From Sarocladium kiliense (taxonomy: Eukaryota > Ascomycota > Sordariomycetes > Hypocreales > Sarocladiaceae): a stretch of DNA of 64,000 bases. The position numbers and the translations under genes are program-made. Location: NCBI GenBank assembly GCA_030734395.1, contig JAUZTG010000003.1, forward strand, positions 186,001 to 250,000. Reading direction: 5' to 3'. A model generated the notes under the pieces. It saw only the letters and a program-made list of their open reading frames with translations. It ran no database searches and was not told the origin of the DNA. Positions 51,013 through 63,803 of this stretch are shown here, one piece after another. Positions within the stretch are counted from its first letter, which is position 1; each line of letters begins with the position of its first letter.

Positions 51013-53242
51013 ATGTCTCCCTGCGAGGACCACGTCCAGGATCATATCCTGCGACACAGTCTCTCAGATCCAGAGTCCTTCTGGGCACACCAAGCAGAGT
51101 ATATCTACTGGCACAAGAAGCCTAGCCAGACCCTCAGGACGAAGAAGAAGACATTGAGCAGTGGTGTGACACATGATTCCTGGGAGTGGTTTCCAGACGG
51201 TGAAGTTTCGACATGCTTCAACTGTGTGGATCGCCATGTGAACGCTGGTAGGGGAGATGATATTGCCATTATCTTTGATAGTCCTGTGTCCGGGACTAAG
51301 GAGAAGTATACCTACAGTCAGCTTTTGGACGAGGTTGAGGTCCTTGCTGGTGCTTTGCGAGAGGAAGGTGTCCGCAAGGGTGATGTGGTCATGATCTATA
51401 GTAAACCCTCCGTACTCTCATCTCTGATACATGCCACATCACTAACATAGGAGTAGTGCCCATGGTTCCCGCCGCCCTCATCGGTATCCTCGCCATCAAC
51501 CGCCTCGGCGCCATCCACTCCATCGTCTTCGGCGGCTTCGCTCCCGCTGCTCTCGCACAACGCATCGACGCCTGCCGTCCCACCGCCGTTCTCACAGCCT
51601 CCTGCGGCATTGACGGCAACAAGCCCCCAATCGCCTACAAGCCTCTCGTCGAGGAGGCTTTCTCCCTCGCCACCCACAAACCATCACGCACACTTGTCTG
51701 GCAACGAGATCGTCTTCGCTGGAACCCCTGTGATCGTAATGCCGGGCAGGCGAGCTGGCAGAAGGTTGTGAGGAGTGCGAGGGCTAGGGGAGTGAGGGCT
51801 GAGTGTGTGCCGGTGAAGAGCACGGATCCGGTTTATATCATACATACTTCTGGTACGACAGGTGCACCGAAGGGTGTTCTCCGTGATGCAGGTGGACATG
51901 CCGTCGGTCTGCATCTTTCTATTAGCTACCTTTTCGACATCCACGGCCCAGGAGACGTCATTTGCACCGCTTCAGATATCGGATGGGTGGTGGGACACTC
52001 TTATATCATCTACGCCCCGCTTCTCGTCGGCGCAACCACCGTTATGTACGAGGGCAAGCCAGTCGGCACACCGGATGCTGGTGCGTTTTGGCGTCTTGTT
52101 GAGGAGTACAACATCAAGTGCTTCGTCACTGCGCCAACAGCTCTGCGGGCCATCAAGCGCGATGATCCGGAAAACAAGCACCTCGCTGCAGTCGGTGAAC
52201 GTGGCGGTCTGAAGTCACTGAAGGGGCTGTTCCTTGCTGGTGAACGCTCTGAGCCGTCTATCATCGAGATGTACGAGAAGCTTCTCCAGAAATACTGCGG
52301 ACCGGCATCCCACGTCGTCGATCACTGGTGGTCTACCGAGTCTGGGTCACCGATGACTGGTAGAGCGCTCGTCCCGCACACAGGACACCACCGCGAGTCA
52401 GATATCCGGGACCATCCGCCACCGGAATGCAAGCACGGGAGTGCAGGCAAGGCGATGCCTGGGTTTGATGTGCGAGTGGTTGACGATGAAGGCAAGGAGG
52501 TGCCTCGTGGCACGATGGGAAATATTGTCTTGGGTATGCCTCTGGCACCAACAGCGTTCACAACGCTTTGGGGTGACGAGGAGCGGTTTTACAAGAGCTA
52601 CCTCAAGAGATTTGATGGCAAGTGGATGGATACCGGAGATGCCGGTATGATTGATGAAGAGGGATATCTCTTCGTCATGAGCAGAAATGATGATGTGCTT
52701 AATGTCAGCGCGCATCGTCTTTCAAGTGGTAAGTCACCAAATCACGCTGATCAGTTCTTGAGGCTACAAGATACTAACCTTACTATCGTTAAGGCAGCAT
52801 TGAGCAAGCCATCTCATCCCATCCCCTCGTCGCAGAATGCTGCGTCGTCGGCATCCCGGACGCCATCAAAGGCCACCTCCCCTTCGCCTTCATCACCCTC
52901 TCCACCCCCGACCACCCGTCCTCCCCAGTCCCAACTCCCGAACTCACCTCCGAGATCCAAAACTCGGTCCGCAAACAAGTCGGCGCGATTGCCACCCTCG
53001 GTGGCATCGTCCAAGGCAAGGGCATCATCCCCAAGACGCGATCAGGCAAGACGCTACGGAGAGTGTTGAGGGAGTTGGTGGAGAACGCGGTGCATGGGGA
53101 GTTTGAGAAGGAGGTGACGGTGCCGAGTACGGTGGAGGATGTAGCGGCGGTTGAGGCGGCGAGGAAGAAGGTGAAGGAGTATTTTATGGAGAAGGGAGGG
53201 AGTCATAAGGCGATTGAGGGGAGGGTCAAGGCGAAGCTGTAG
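51013..53242 (+). CDS. Propionyl-CoA synthetase-like AMP-forming acyl-CoA ligase
   Basis: Three exons, 51013-51400, 51457-52728 and 52794-53242, give 702 residues. It is an ACS/ACSS3-type enzyme activating a short acid (propionate or acetate) through an acyl-AMP. The N-terminal ACAS domain has DPESFWAHQAEYIYWHKKP. P-loop TSGTTGAPKG, CTASDIGWVVGHSYI, WWSTESGSPMTG, MDTGDAG and the C-terminal KTRSGKTLRR with the acetylatable Lys follow. The first intron joins MIY to MPMVPAAL. The frame is also open upstream from an ATG at 50803, adding 70 residues rich in Arg, His and Ser with no acidic residue, a plausible mitochondrial presequence. If used, the protein has 772 residues. It converges with the next gene. 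Confidence 0.9.
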
Positions 53243-53481
53243 GGGATGGTTGCAATCTTCTCATTGCATAACGTGGAGGAAGTACATACTGCGTATGCAT
53301 ATGAAATCATGATATCAATATCCATATTTGTCCTATCTATCTCGTAGCCTTGCTTCTTAGACGGAGTCTCGAGGTACACTCCCCTCGCGACACACGTCTC
53401 GACGTCAAAGCTATGTGTCCTGATACTTGGGAGCGACTGTGAGATCAACTCAGGAGAGAAGCACCTGTTGTTGAATCACCT

Positions 53482-55005
53482 TCAGGACTCCTTGATGAAA
53501 GTGTCATAAGCACTCGGCTTGTAGTGATCCAGCTCCAGCGCATCCTGCACCTCCGCATCAATATTCTTGAGAAACCTCTCCTCATCCCACTCCGGCTTCC
53601 AGCCCAACTTGAAAACATTAACAGGGACCATATCGCCACTGCAAGTCCCCGAGTCAGCTTTGCCCAGTTATTTCCAGTGGGGATACTTGCCTCGATGTCA
53701 TCATAGGCTCAATGTATTGTCTTGGCAGCCCCAGAGTCTGGGCTGCAATGTCCCAGTCCGGCCATACCTGGAGGGCGGGATCTTTGACAAGCCCCCGAGC
53801 GTACAGGCTGTCTGCGATGCCTTGCATGACTGCGTGCCAGGGCCATCGGTGAGCCACGGGGAAGTAGAACCCTTTCTCACCGTTGGGGATGTCTTCGTTG
53901 AGCAGGATCTTTTCGATGAGGAGGACGTAGAGGGCTGACAGGTCGTTGATGTGTGTTGTATAAGGCCGCTGTGGAACAAGTCAGCGTTGCATGAGAAGCT
54001 TACAAGCCGTCTGCAGAGGCTGCATGAACTGTACGATGTAGCGCGATGTGAAGCCGCACAAGCGATCTGGGAGAACTTACCCCTTCCTTCTCAAACTTGT
54101 ACACCTTCCCGGTCTTCACGGCAGCTCGAACCTGATAGGGCAGGGGGAGTGAAAGGATCTTCACCAACCCCGAGCCTCGGCCGTCTTTCCAGTGGCCAGG
54201 TCAGTACGATGATCGATCACGGCGTCATGGCTAATGTACTCACAGACAGATGGTACCGGGATCGTAAACGTCTTCACACCAAGCTCTTGCCCCAACTCAA
54301 TGACAGCAATGCTGGCCTACCAGGAACGTTAATGAGACATGTCTATCGCCATCGCCATCGCCAGTGTAAGTTCTTACCGCTCGGACCGGTATGGCCGCAC
54401 CGATTTCTTTCTGAAGTTCGTGGATCGAATCGGTGTCCTTTACCTGACCGTGCGTCCAGCCGCCTTCCGCTGAGAACATGGCAGTAACATATGGCTGTTG
54501 CGACCCTTAGTTCTCGACCGAAGAATTCTCCTCTCGAATCACTCACATGGATATAGGAGACTTCTCTCCCGCTTGCCTGACGGAGCTCACCCAACGCTTT
54601 GATTATGTTGGATGCCGGAGATAGATCCATGCTCGCCGTGTGGACGACAATGTTAACTAAGCAGCAGTATCCCATCAGCGTCAAAAGTCATACAGTCATG
54701 CGCTTGGACAGAAACAGACTGTTGTTGCCCACGATAGCTTCCTTCACAGCCTGAGTATCATTCACATCCAGTTGCAATACGTTCACCTTCCACTGCGACA
54801 AAACCTCAGCCTGCTCGGGCGTTCGGACGGCTGCCCATAACTTTGCAGACTTGATCGGGTCTTGGCCGGACTGCAGCAACTTGGCGAGAACGGTGCCGCC
54901 ACTGTGACGAGTGATGGTTAATTCTGTAGCTCCTATATGAAAGTGTATCTGGGATGGTTCATACATGTAGCCAGCAGCTCCAGTGACGAGGATGTTTTGC
55001 GCCAT
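53482..55005 (-). CDS. NAD(P)-dependent epimerase/reductase-type protein (atypical SDR)
   Basis: Eight exons on the minus strand: 54965-55005, 54720-54901, 54547-54656, 54378-54494, 54244-54316, 54081-54184, 53691-53968 and 53482-53638, 353 residues. The start MAQNILVTGAAGYIGG is a Rossmann TGxxGxxG motif, followed by VQLD-like and VVHTAS strands, PSVYGRGSG (the YxxxK region is replaced, as in atypical SDRs) and a C-terminal substrate domain with PYTTHINDLSALYVLLIEK. It resembles fungal NmrA/epimerase-like proteins of unknown substrate. The seventh intron uses a GC donor (GCAAGT) with a CTGAC branch and CAG acceptor; all other introns are GT-AG. Intron joins are inferred from frame and motif continuity, and the exon 3/4 join is the least certain. 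Confidence 0.85.
53639..53690 (-). other. GC-AG intron
   Basis: 52 nt, donor GCAAGT, branch GCTGACT, acceptor TTGCAG. No GT donor nearby restores the frame into SGDMVPVNVF. Confidence 0.75.
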
Positions 55006-55370
55006 GATTTCGAAGTTGGGCGATGTAAGTTGATTCAGGTTTGACTTTGATCGTTTTATTTCGACTTTCATTGTAGAGTTCGACGAGATTGAGCCTCAAT
55101 TATCACCATCTGCTCATGAAATCTTCCTCTTATATACTTGTCTCGATTTAAGTTTCCACTCCAGATCCCCCTGATGCTCTTACACGGTGAGTTGTTGCGC
55201 TGACTCCATTGGTTCGCCCCATCCCTCCACAGTTTGTCATCCGGAATCCCGCGCGATTCCAGCGAGCCAACTATCCCCAACCTACGGGGATCTTGGCAGA
55301 GACTCACCATCCTCGCTCTTCAATTTCTTTCCCGCCTTCCGAGTATTCAGAAGGGTCTTTGTTATCAATC
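55006..55370. promoter_or_regulatory. Shared divergent promoter, SDR gene / Zn2Cys6 gene
   Basis: 365 bp separate the two divergent start codons. An ATTGG (CCAAT complement) lies near 55210, a TATATAC stretch near 55130, and a TCCGGA palindrome near 55242. Zn2Cys6 factors often bind CGG-containing sites next to their own gene. Confidence 0.5.
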
Positions 55371-57687
55371 ATGGAAGTCCGCGGGCAAAGTCCAGGGAAT
55401 AACTCGAGAAGCTCGCCGCTCGCCATTAGTCGTCGGGCTTGCGACCAGTGCCGAGTCCGAAAGGTGGCCTGCGATCGAGCTTCACCATGTGCGAACTGTG
55501 TCACGGCGAGGGTCTCATGTACGCATAGTGCGATTGCGTCTAGTACGCGCTCGACATCTGCCAAGCAGCGCGTGCTGATCTCTTCGCAGTAGTAAGCTGA
55601 TTGCTTTGCTTTGCTGTGCTGCGCTGCATCTTACCAGGACATGGGAGGCTGATATGTCTCCAAAGTGAACAGAAGATCGATGACATCGCCCGTGGAATCA
55701 GCGGCATCAATCTCCTCCTTGAGAAACTTGGCTCTCCAACGATTGCGAGGCTCCACAATCCCGGCCAGGACGCCTTTGTGGACGTGAAGATTGACCCAGA
55801 GTCTCTTCACGAACGTGGCCCCGAGCCGTTCTGGAACTACTCTGCACACATTGCCGAGTTTGTCCGAGATTTCGTGAATGATAGTAGAAAATATGCCCAT
55901 TCAGGTATGGGCGGTATCATCAACTCACTGGCGAACCTGGCTGGCGTGATCGATGGGTCGTCTGGTGTCGCTTCTACTATCCCTTCGAGAGAAACCTCGT
56001 CTACTGAAGACCAAACCCTCTACCCGCAGAAGATCCCCATGCCGCCTCTAGAAGATGCCGTGACTATAATGCGTTGGGCGAAAGGTTCGCTTGTCCACCG
56101 TGACCAGGAGTGAGAAGGCGATCGCCGGCTGACAGCTTCTCAGAGCACGAGACATATAGAGGTATCTCGTGGCTATCACAGCTCTTACCTCTGAACAAGT
56201 GGACGGAAATATGCCAGAAGGTATACTTCGCGGTCGATGACTATAGTGACATCGACTTCATGCTGGCCAATGGCTACCTACACTACGTCTTCATCGAACA
56301 TTTCTTTGCGTCAGGGACCACAGCATATAAGAAGTATTGCTGCCTCTGCCGCTTCAATCTCGAAAGCACTTTCCGCCGGCTTCCTCTTATTCTGCCAGCA
56401 AACATGGAGACGATAGCTGCCCTGACACTTGGTGTAAGCCGAGAACTCTCCCAAATTTGGCATGACCCAGAAGCCCTGGATGACTTTTGCTGATGATGAA
56501 TTCTCAGGCCTCAAACTCGATTGAGAACGGCAATGCCATGACAGCGTGGACATTCGTCTCAACAGCCTGGGATCTTTTCCAACGAGCTGGATACCGCTTG
56601 AGTTCGTCGACGGCAGGACAGCCATCGTCAACACACCCTACCCACGAGAGCGTATTCTGGGCTCTGTATGAGCTGGACAAAGGTCTTGCGCTTCGATTGG
56701 GCCGGTCGCCGATGATCCGCGATCTCGATATCTCGGTACCATCCAGGGGTATACTTGAGCCACGGTCGATACGAGTCGCGAGGATCCAAGGAAAGATCTA
56801 TGAAGAGCTATGCAGCCCTAGAGGCAGCACGCGACCTTTGGAAGAGCGCGCTTACCATGCTGAAGTTCTAAGCTCAGAGCTGCGCAGGATCATCGCAGAG
56901 ACAAATACTCAACTCACAGTATGTGTTCGTCCCCATTCTGTCGATATCAACTTACTTCCAGGTTTGTCCGTTACTGAACCGTCTTTGAAGGCAGCGGGCA
57001 GCCAGTCAACAGACGACATGATGGAGCCCTTGTGCGTCTTGCATCTCCGATCCGAGCTTGTATGTCAATTTTCACTGTTGGCATTGACTCTGCGCATGAC
57101 TCCTTCAGCAACGGGCGCGTTATCAGAAGCTTGCATGGCTGCCGCCCGTGAGGCATTGAGGATGCATCAGTCGTGCATCAACATGATGCAGGCCTTGAAG
57201 GGCATCGAGTACATGATGGAGAGATACCGAAATTGGTCAGTCACGAACTCCCGCTTTTTCCGAAGTAACCTCTGCTCGGCCATGGCAACTTTGCTGACTG
57301 CGACCCAGGGTCATTCTGCACACTCCATTCGTCTCATTCAGCATTCTCTTCACCCACGCCGTCGACAACCTCGACCTCAACGAGCTCGCCAGACTAGACG
57401 ACTTTGCGTCTTCCTTGGGAACGGGACCGGCTCTTGATCCTCTACCGCCATTGACGCACCCTCAACGATTGTACGAACTTCTTTGTCAAGCTGCGAGATT
57501 GTACATATACGCGAACTACGAGGACATGACGTTGAAGCATGGCACACTGCCGGATGCGTTGACGGAGCTGGAGTTCTCGCAGTTCGAGGACCTGAGTGCA
57601 CTGGGCGATTTGAAACCAAGTGATGATCTCGCGACGACGACTTTGCACGCGCAAGATGATAATTGGTTCCTGAGCCGCCAGGATTGA
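55371..57687 (+). CDS. Zn2Cys6 fungal transcription factor
   Basis: Six exons, 55371-55591, 55666-56084, 56144-56433, 56508-56918, 56991-57235 and 57309-57687, give about 654 residues. The Zn cluster at 24-50 reads C-x2-C-x6-C-x5-C-x2-C-x6-C (CDQCRVRKVACDRASPC...), followed by a basic linker and the fungal transcription-factor middle homology domain (SVFWALYELDKGLALRLGRSPMI at about 355-377). The intron 56085-56143 is chosen because it joins WAK to EHETYRG; an earlier acceptor at 56135 breaks the frame. The intron 56919-56990 uses an AAG acceptor and could instead be retained, since the frame stays open. The divergent neighbour suggests a pathway-specific regulator. Confidence 0.88.
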
Positions 57688-58536
57688 GGGTTGTTCAACT
57701 TACATTATTATATAAGGTGCTGATGCACTGGATACGCCTGCGTATGTCAGCGCCTTTACATCTCGAGACGCCAATCCCATGATGCGTAGACATGCGAAAA
57801 GGGGAATCGCGAATACCCCCCATCGAGATCACTCATTTCAGCCTTATCGGAGCAGCCGGCGCAGTGCTCAACACTGAGAAAGAACCGATGATGCGTTTGC
57901 CAGCGACAAGACTTCCCAATCGAGCGGCACCGGGACAGAGACGGGAATCCTCCCGCGCTCGACGGAATCGCAGCGCAGGCGTCCTTCTTGCTGAGCCTCG
58001 GTATCTTTTCCCCCTTAGCTTCTCTTATTTTGGCTGCATTGGCTTTTCAAGCATTTAGTCAGGCTGCGGTACAGTCCCAGAGGGAGCCCACCATTGAATT
58101 TTCCGCTTTTTGCTGGGAGGGTCCCACCTTGGCCCAGCCAGTTCCTGAGGTATTTTGTCACCGTGGGTTGGTGGGCAAGGTACTTCTGAGAATTGGAAGC
58201 GGAGCGGTGTCCGGGCTCGTGGTGGCGGCGGGGGCGAGAGGGGTGTCAGGCAACGGATCAGGAAGTAGAAGGTGCTATAACGTCACTCGGCGTTAAGGCT
58301 AAGCTTGACAGAAGGAAGCTTTTTTTTTTCTGGGCTTTTTTTTTTTTTTCCTTTGGAGATCTGCTTGTAGCTTGGGAGGCGGGCGGAGTTCGTATTGGGT
58401 ACAGGGCTTAGGTTAGGTGCCATTCCAGCGGTGTTCGGGCTTCGATTAATAAGACAAAATCAGTGAGGAACAGGACACAGACAGCCGAGGCTCGGTCAGG
58501 GGAGGGGGATTGGGTTGGTTCTCCAGGCGAGAGAGG

Positions 58537-58572
58537 TACCTGTGTCGCTACCTGTGTAGCTACCTGTGTAGC
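58537..58572. repeat. 12-bp tandem repeat, three copies
   Basis: Units 58537-58548, 58549-58560 and 58561-58572 read TACCTGTGT(C/A)GC. Confidence 0.85.
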
Positions 58573-58598
58573 TGCCAACCTTAGGTACTTGCTAGGTC

Positions 58599-58600
<2 letters not shown>

Positions 58601-58630
<30 letters not shown>
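58601..58630. repeat. (CT)15 microsatellite
   Basis: 30 bp of uninterrupted CT, about 610 bp upstream of the MDR reductase start. It may be polymorphic between isolates. Confidence 0.95.
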
Positions 58631-58633
<3 letters not shown>

Positions 58634-59238
58634 AGCTGCAACTGCGGGTACTGTAGCTCCCAGAGCTCCTCACTCACTCGCTCGCTCGCTCGCTCAACAC
58701 TTTGACCACAATTCATTGAACTCCCCTCCACACACCTTCGGACTGATTCATGGCCCCGAAGAACCTAGAATCCCCCATTCCTATGCTTTGAAATCATGTT
58801 GACGCAATCTTCCCGTAGGAGACCCCTCCCCCGTCTAGTGGTGGGAAGCACGCTCGTTTGCGGATCAAAGCCTGCGGGAATGCTGTCATGCTACTCACTA
58901 TGTGGCAGGTGTAGTGCAGTGTCAATGCAAGCCAGTGGTCTCTTGTAAGTTTGACTTTTGGGACAATTGGCCACTGCTTTGTCTGTCCCTCACGGGTTGC
59001 ATGCATCCATGCATCCATCCACGGTGATACACAGTCGAGCTCTAGCTAGGTCATCTATACGTATATATATAGCTTCGACCCCGTCAGGACCCTCGTGTGA
59101 CGTCTGCTGTTGACATCATTCCTCTTTCATCACTACATTCCTCAATCTTCATATACCCCCCAATCCCTTTCCAAATCTCCCGACCTCACTTCTCTCGCAA
59201 ACTTCCCCCGCTCAACACACCCCCTCAACACCGCAATC

Positions 59239-60282
59239 ATGGTTCAGAACAAGACCTTCGTCTACAAGAAGATCCCCACCGAGTTCCCCGTCGCCGGCGA
59301 GCACATCGTCGTTGAGGACCGTCCCATTGACCTCGACGCCGCCCTTCCCCCAGGCGGTATCGTCCTCGAGCTCCAGTATGCCTCCTACGACCCTTACCTG
59401 CGCGGCAAGATGCGCGACCCCAACGTCAAGTCGTACGCCCCGGCCTTCAACACCAACGACCCCGTTGTGAACACCTGTATCGGCAAGGTCATCAAGACCA
59501 ACTCCAACGAGTTCGCTGAGGGCGACCTCGTCACTGCCTTTGTTGGCATTGCTGAGTACGCTGTCGTGCCGGACCCCAAGGCTAGGATGGTCCGCAAGAT
59601 TCAGAACCCTCACAACCTCGACCTTGGTCACTTCCTCGGTGCCCTGGGTATGCCTGGTCTGACTGGTTGGTCTGGTCTGCACAAGATTGGTCAGCCTAAG
59701 AAGGGCGAGACCCTGTTCGTCAACTCTGCCGCTGGTGCTGTCGGTCAGGTCGTCGGCCAGATCGCCAAGCGTGAGGGTCTTCGTGTCATTGGCTCCGTCG
59801 GCTCCGATGAGAAGCTCAAGTTCATCACCGAGGAGCTCGGCTTCGATGCTGGCTTCAACTACAAGAAGGAGGCACCCAAGGATGCTCTCCCCCGTCTTGC
59901 CCCCGAAGGAATTGACGTCTACTTCGAGAATGTCGGCGGTGACCACCTTGAGGCTGCTCTCACCGCAATGAACACCGGCGGCCGTATCCCCGTGTGCGGT
60001 ATGATTGCCGAGTACAATGTCCCAGCCGAGAAGCGCAAGGGTCTCCAGGGCATCCAGTATGTCCTCACCAAGCAGCTCAAGATGCAGGGTTTCATCGTCG
60101 GCACGCCCGATTTCGGCCCTGCCTACTACCAGGAGCACCAGCAGAAGATGCAGGAGTGGATCGCCGACGGCAGCGTCAAGGCCCTTCTCCACGTCACTGA
60201 GTGCATTGACAATGCTCCCCAGGGCTTCATCGGCCTGCTCAAGGGCGACAACTTCGGCAAGGCTGTCCTGAAGATCAGGTAA
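59239..60282 (+). CDS. NADPH-dependent alkenal/enone reductase (zinc-free MDR, PTGR type)
   Basis: A single exon of 347 residues. It belongs to the leukotriene-B4/prostaglandin reductase branch of the MDR family: SYDPYLRGKMRDP near residue 50, GALGMPGLTGWSGL, the cofactor loop NSAAGAVGQVVGQIAK (about 160-175), VDVYFENVGG-type strand and a C-terminal AKREGL/FIGLLKGDNFGKAVLKI end. There are no zinc ligands. It reduces alpha,beta-unsaturated aldehydes or ketones with NADPH, in detoxification or secondary metabolism. The start at 59239 is preceded by a C/T-rich leader and is where homology begins; an in-frame upstream extension to 59110 is low-complexity. Strong C-ending codon bias suggests high expression and explains the long antisense frame. 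Confidence 0.93.
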   Translation: MVQNKTFVYKKIPTEFPVAGEHIVVEDRPIDLDAALPPGGIVLELQYASYDPYLRGKMRDPNVKSYAPAFNTNDPVVNTCIGKVIKTNSNEFAEGDLVTAFVGIAEYAVVPDPKARMVRKIQNPHNLDLGHFLGALGMPGLTGWSGLHKIGQPKKGETLFVNSAAGAVGQVVGQIAKREGLRVIGSVGSDEKLKFITEELGFDAGFNYKKEAPKDALPRLAPEGIDVYFENVGGDHLEAALTAMNTGGRIPVCGMIAEYNVPAEKRKGLQGIQYVLTKQLKMQGFIVGTPDFGPAYYQEHQQKMQEWIADGSVKALLHVTECIDNAPQGFIGLLKGDNFGKAVLKIR

Positions 60283-61043
60283 AAATGGGTCTGATGAGAT
60301 ATGAGGAAAGCATAGCCTGAAAGGGCCACTGGCGTTGGGGAATCCTGTTACGTACCAGATTACAACTGAGATAGGCTGTAATGAAAAGTCATGAACTCAA
60401 CTCGGTCGATGCGCAGTTGACGGTCGTAGAGATGAGGTTGACTATGCCTATGCAGGTCGCTAGGTGATCCGAATAGAAAAGTCCCCGAGCCGGGGATGTA
60501 AGCAATGCAGGATCCACAGTCAACCGCAACAATATGCAGCTTATGGGGTTGCATGCTCGGAGATATCTGTATTCGGCAGCGCATACCCTTGCTATCGCAT
60601 AGGACGCAGTATCGTGTGGCTCATCATAGCCTCGCAGTTCGCCGCGAGCACGCAACGAAAGCTGTTACCGCATGAGGGGAAGCAACCCAAACAAAAGCAC
60701 AGGCCACTCTAGAAATCACCATGTGCGATAGAACAGCTCAGGATATAGTGAAAAAAATTCGTGTACTATCTTTCTAATTTGGCATACAGCTAGGAAATAA
60801 AAAGGACATGGGAAACCAAGCAGCAGGTCCCCAAATAGACCTGATCACGAGAAAGGAACGATTTTCGAACTCTCCAACACAACAAGGAAACAATCTCAAA
60901 AATCTGCATCACAAGAGCCAGAACATTCCCAAAGAAAAGAAGGTGACGAAGGGCCACTCTGAATCAACGAGGGTTGACGTCGAGTGACCCTTGGCAGCAG
61001 GGGCTCTTCCTCACCGTCAAGTCCCCGCCGGCCGAGACAACGC
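60283..61043. other. Convergent intergenic region
   Basis: 760 bp between the ends of the MDR reductase and the P-type ATPase. Nothing is recognised; part is A-rich (60740-60960). Confidence 0.5.
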
Positions 61044-63803
61044 CTACAGCCAAGCCTTGAAGATGCGAATGTAGATCATCTTGACGAGCTGCACCTCAAG
61101 GCAGTATGCCAACAGCAGAGCAGCCAGGAATCCAACGTAGGTATCTGCAGGGCGCGTCATACCGAGCGCATCACGGAAAGGCGGGATGTACGGAATGCAG
61201 AACCCGATGAGCATGATGGCGCAAGTCGAGAAGACTAGGCAGCGAGCAGCTCGGCTTTGGATGAACGGGATCTTGGGCGTTCGGAGAAGATGGACGATCA
61301 AGGTCTGTGTGAGCAGACCCTGGAGGAACCAGTGCGTCTGGAAGAGCGCGACGTTGCCATTTGCACTGTCAATGCCGTAGTAGTATCGACCAATGCAGAA
61401 GGTCGAGATGTCAATCACCGAGCTCGTTGGACCAAGTACAGCGATGAAGCGGAGAAGATCCAATGAAGCCCAGTGCTTGGGCTTCTCGAGGTACTCCTCA
61501 TCCATGCGATCCCAAGGAATCGCGATCTGAGAGATATCGTACAGCAAGTTCTGGACGAGAATCTGCACGCTGGTCATCGGGGTGAAGGGCAGCCAGGAGC
61601 TCGCAATGAGGATACTGAAGACATTGCCGAAGTTGGAAGACGCGACCATCTTGATGTACTTGATGGAGTTGCCATGGGTGACACGGCCGATTCGAACCGC
61701 ATCGGCGATGATGTTGAGGCCCTTCTCCGTGAGGATCACGTCTGCTGCGTCTTTGGCTGCGCGAGAGCCAGAGTCCACAGAGATACCGGCGTCTGCGGCG
61801 CGGATGGCAAGACAGTCGTTGACACCGTCGCCGAGCATACCGACGCAATGGCCGGCTTTCTTGAGACGATGGATCACCTGGGCTTTCTGGGCGGGAGTCA
61901 GCTTGGCGAAGACTTTGCAACTCTGAATCGTCTGGTCGAACTCTTCTCCATCGAGAAGGGCAAGGTCCGGTCCTGTGATGGCCTCGATGTCGTCCGAGTC
62001 CAAGTCTCCGGCAAGTCTGATCTGCTGGCAAATGTTGATGGCGACAGCAAGGTTATCACCAGTGAGGATCTTGATCTCAACGCCTGCAGCGCGCAAGCGG
62101 GTCACGGACTCAAGGGCATCGTCCTTGACGGGATCCAAGAATGTCAAGAGCCCTTCAAGCGTCATAGACGTCTCGAGATCCTCCAGAGACTCGGCATCCT
62201 CCATATCGGAGGTGGACACTTGCCGCCTCGCCACGAGCAAGACTCTGAAGCCATTCTGCGCGAGCCTGGCCGCTTGGAGCTCGAGTTGCTGGCGAGCGGC
62301 AATGTCGAGGGGCTCATCCTTGCCGTTGCGTTGGATGTGGTTGCATAGAGCGAGGACCTCATCGAAAGCGCCTTTGCAGACAAGCATCTGATATTGAGTG
62401 TACCCTCGAATGATGCAGCTGGATCGACGACGCTCGAACGTGAACGGGATGGTCGCGAACTTCGTATAGTGCGGAATTGTCACAGCCTTCTCAAATCCTT
62501 CCTGACGGCTGAGGATGGCAGCGTCCATTGCGTTGCCTTGACCATCCTGGCAGGTTGCATTGATATAGGCGAGCTTGAAGACGTCCGTGTTCGAGACCCC
62601 ATTGCAGTCCACAAAGTCGTCTAGGTGGACCTGATCCTTGGTGAGAGTACCTGTCTTGTCACTGCAAAGGACTGTCATGGCCCCGATGTTCTGAATGGCG
62701 TCGAGCCGCTTGACGATTGCCTTCTTCTTGGAGAGCAGGTGGGCGCCTCGAGCGAGGTTCATGTTAACGATAGCCGGGAGCATCTCTGGGACTAAGCCCA
62801 CGGCAACGCTGAGAGCGAAGAGAGCAGCATCGCTCCAGTCGCCGGTGACGGTTCCAGAGATAGCGAGGACCTAATTCATCATGGTCAGTACTGTAGAGTG
62901 GGAAACGGAAGCATGAGAACTTACAATCGGTAGCATGGCAACCATGAAGCCGAGTAGCATGAATGATACTTTGCGAATGCCCTTTTGGAAGGCATTCGGC
63001 TCTCTTTTTGCAGACAGTTGCTTGATAATGGATGCGAGGTAGCTTTTGTCTCCAGTCTTGAGGACAACCGCGACTCCATTTCCAGAAACGATACTCGTCC
63101 CCATGAAAGCAATGTTCTGAATGTCGAAGACCGTGTCAAAGTTCTTCTCATGCAGTTCGCTCGAAGGAGCCTTGGTAACAGGCATGCTCTCTCCTGTCAT
63201 ATTGGACTGACTGACGCGGAGGTAGTTGGACTCGAAGATGAAGCAATCGGCGGGAACAGTGTCTCCAGGGGCCAACAGCAGTACATCGCCATATACAACG
63301 TTCTTTTCCGGGATTTCGCATTCGACCGGCTCAATAGGGTTCTGCTTGAGTCGGCGTCGAACCTTGACGTTGGTGGTGACAGACCGCTGAAGATTGGCCA
63401 CAGAGATGATGCTTCGATATTCTTGCCAGAACCGAACACCAGAGGAGATGGCAATCATGACAATGAGAATTGCGAAAGTCTCCCAGCTACGCTCGGGTGA
63501 AGCGACACTGATGATGGCGATGATTGCGAGAAGGATATTGAACGGGTTGGGGATGACCATGAGAAGCAGCAGCCACCAAGAAGGAGGCTTCTTGAATGAG
63601 ATGACATTCGGTCCAGCCACCTGGAGCCGATGAGCCGCCTCAGAGTCCGTCAACCCATGAATCGATGCGCTGAGGCTTTCGAGGATTGCGATGAGGTCCA
63701 TCTGAGCCATCGTGCGGAGACCATCCTCTGCACTCAAGGCCGCGGCAGGACCTCGACGCTTGCCCCGAAGGGAGTCGAAAATGTTGGAAGCCTTGGAGAA
63801 CAT
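61044..63803 (-). CDS. MgtA/MgtB-type magnesium-transporting P-type ATPase (P3B)
   Basis: Two exons on the minus strand, 62925-63803 and 61044-62870, with a 54-nt intron (GTAAGT donor, TACTGAC branch, TTAG acceptor) give 901 residues. The layout follows P-type ATPases: cytoplasmic N-terminus with the SASIHGLTDSEAAHRLQVAGPN segment, spans M1-M2, actuator domain with TGES, M3-M4 with GLVPEMLPAIV, phosphorylated Asp364 in SDKTGTLTKD, nucleotide domain KGAFDE, TGDN and GDGVND motifs, then six C-terminal spans. VNMNLARGA and FGNVFSILIASSWLPFTPM are typical of bacterial MgtA/B, which drive Mg2+ into the cell. Eukaryotic members are sporadic (petunia PH1, some fungi), so an origin by old transfer is possible. 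The intron, codon use and location show it is a settled nuclear gene. Confidence 0.9.

Larger units (their letters stand above)
57688..59238. other. Intergenic region with microsatellites before the MDR reductase
   Basis: No gene. It contains T10 and T14 runs (58320-58349), three 12-bp TACCTGTGTAGC units (58537-58572), a (CT)15 run (58601-58630) and CTCG repeats near 58680. A TATATATA box lies near 59060. The leader from about 59110 is C/T-rich. Confidence 0.6.
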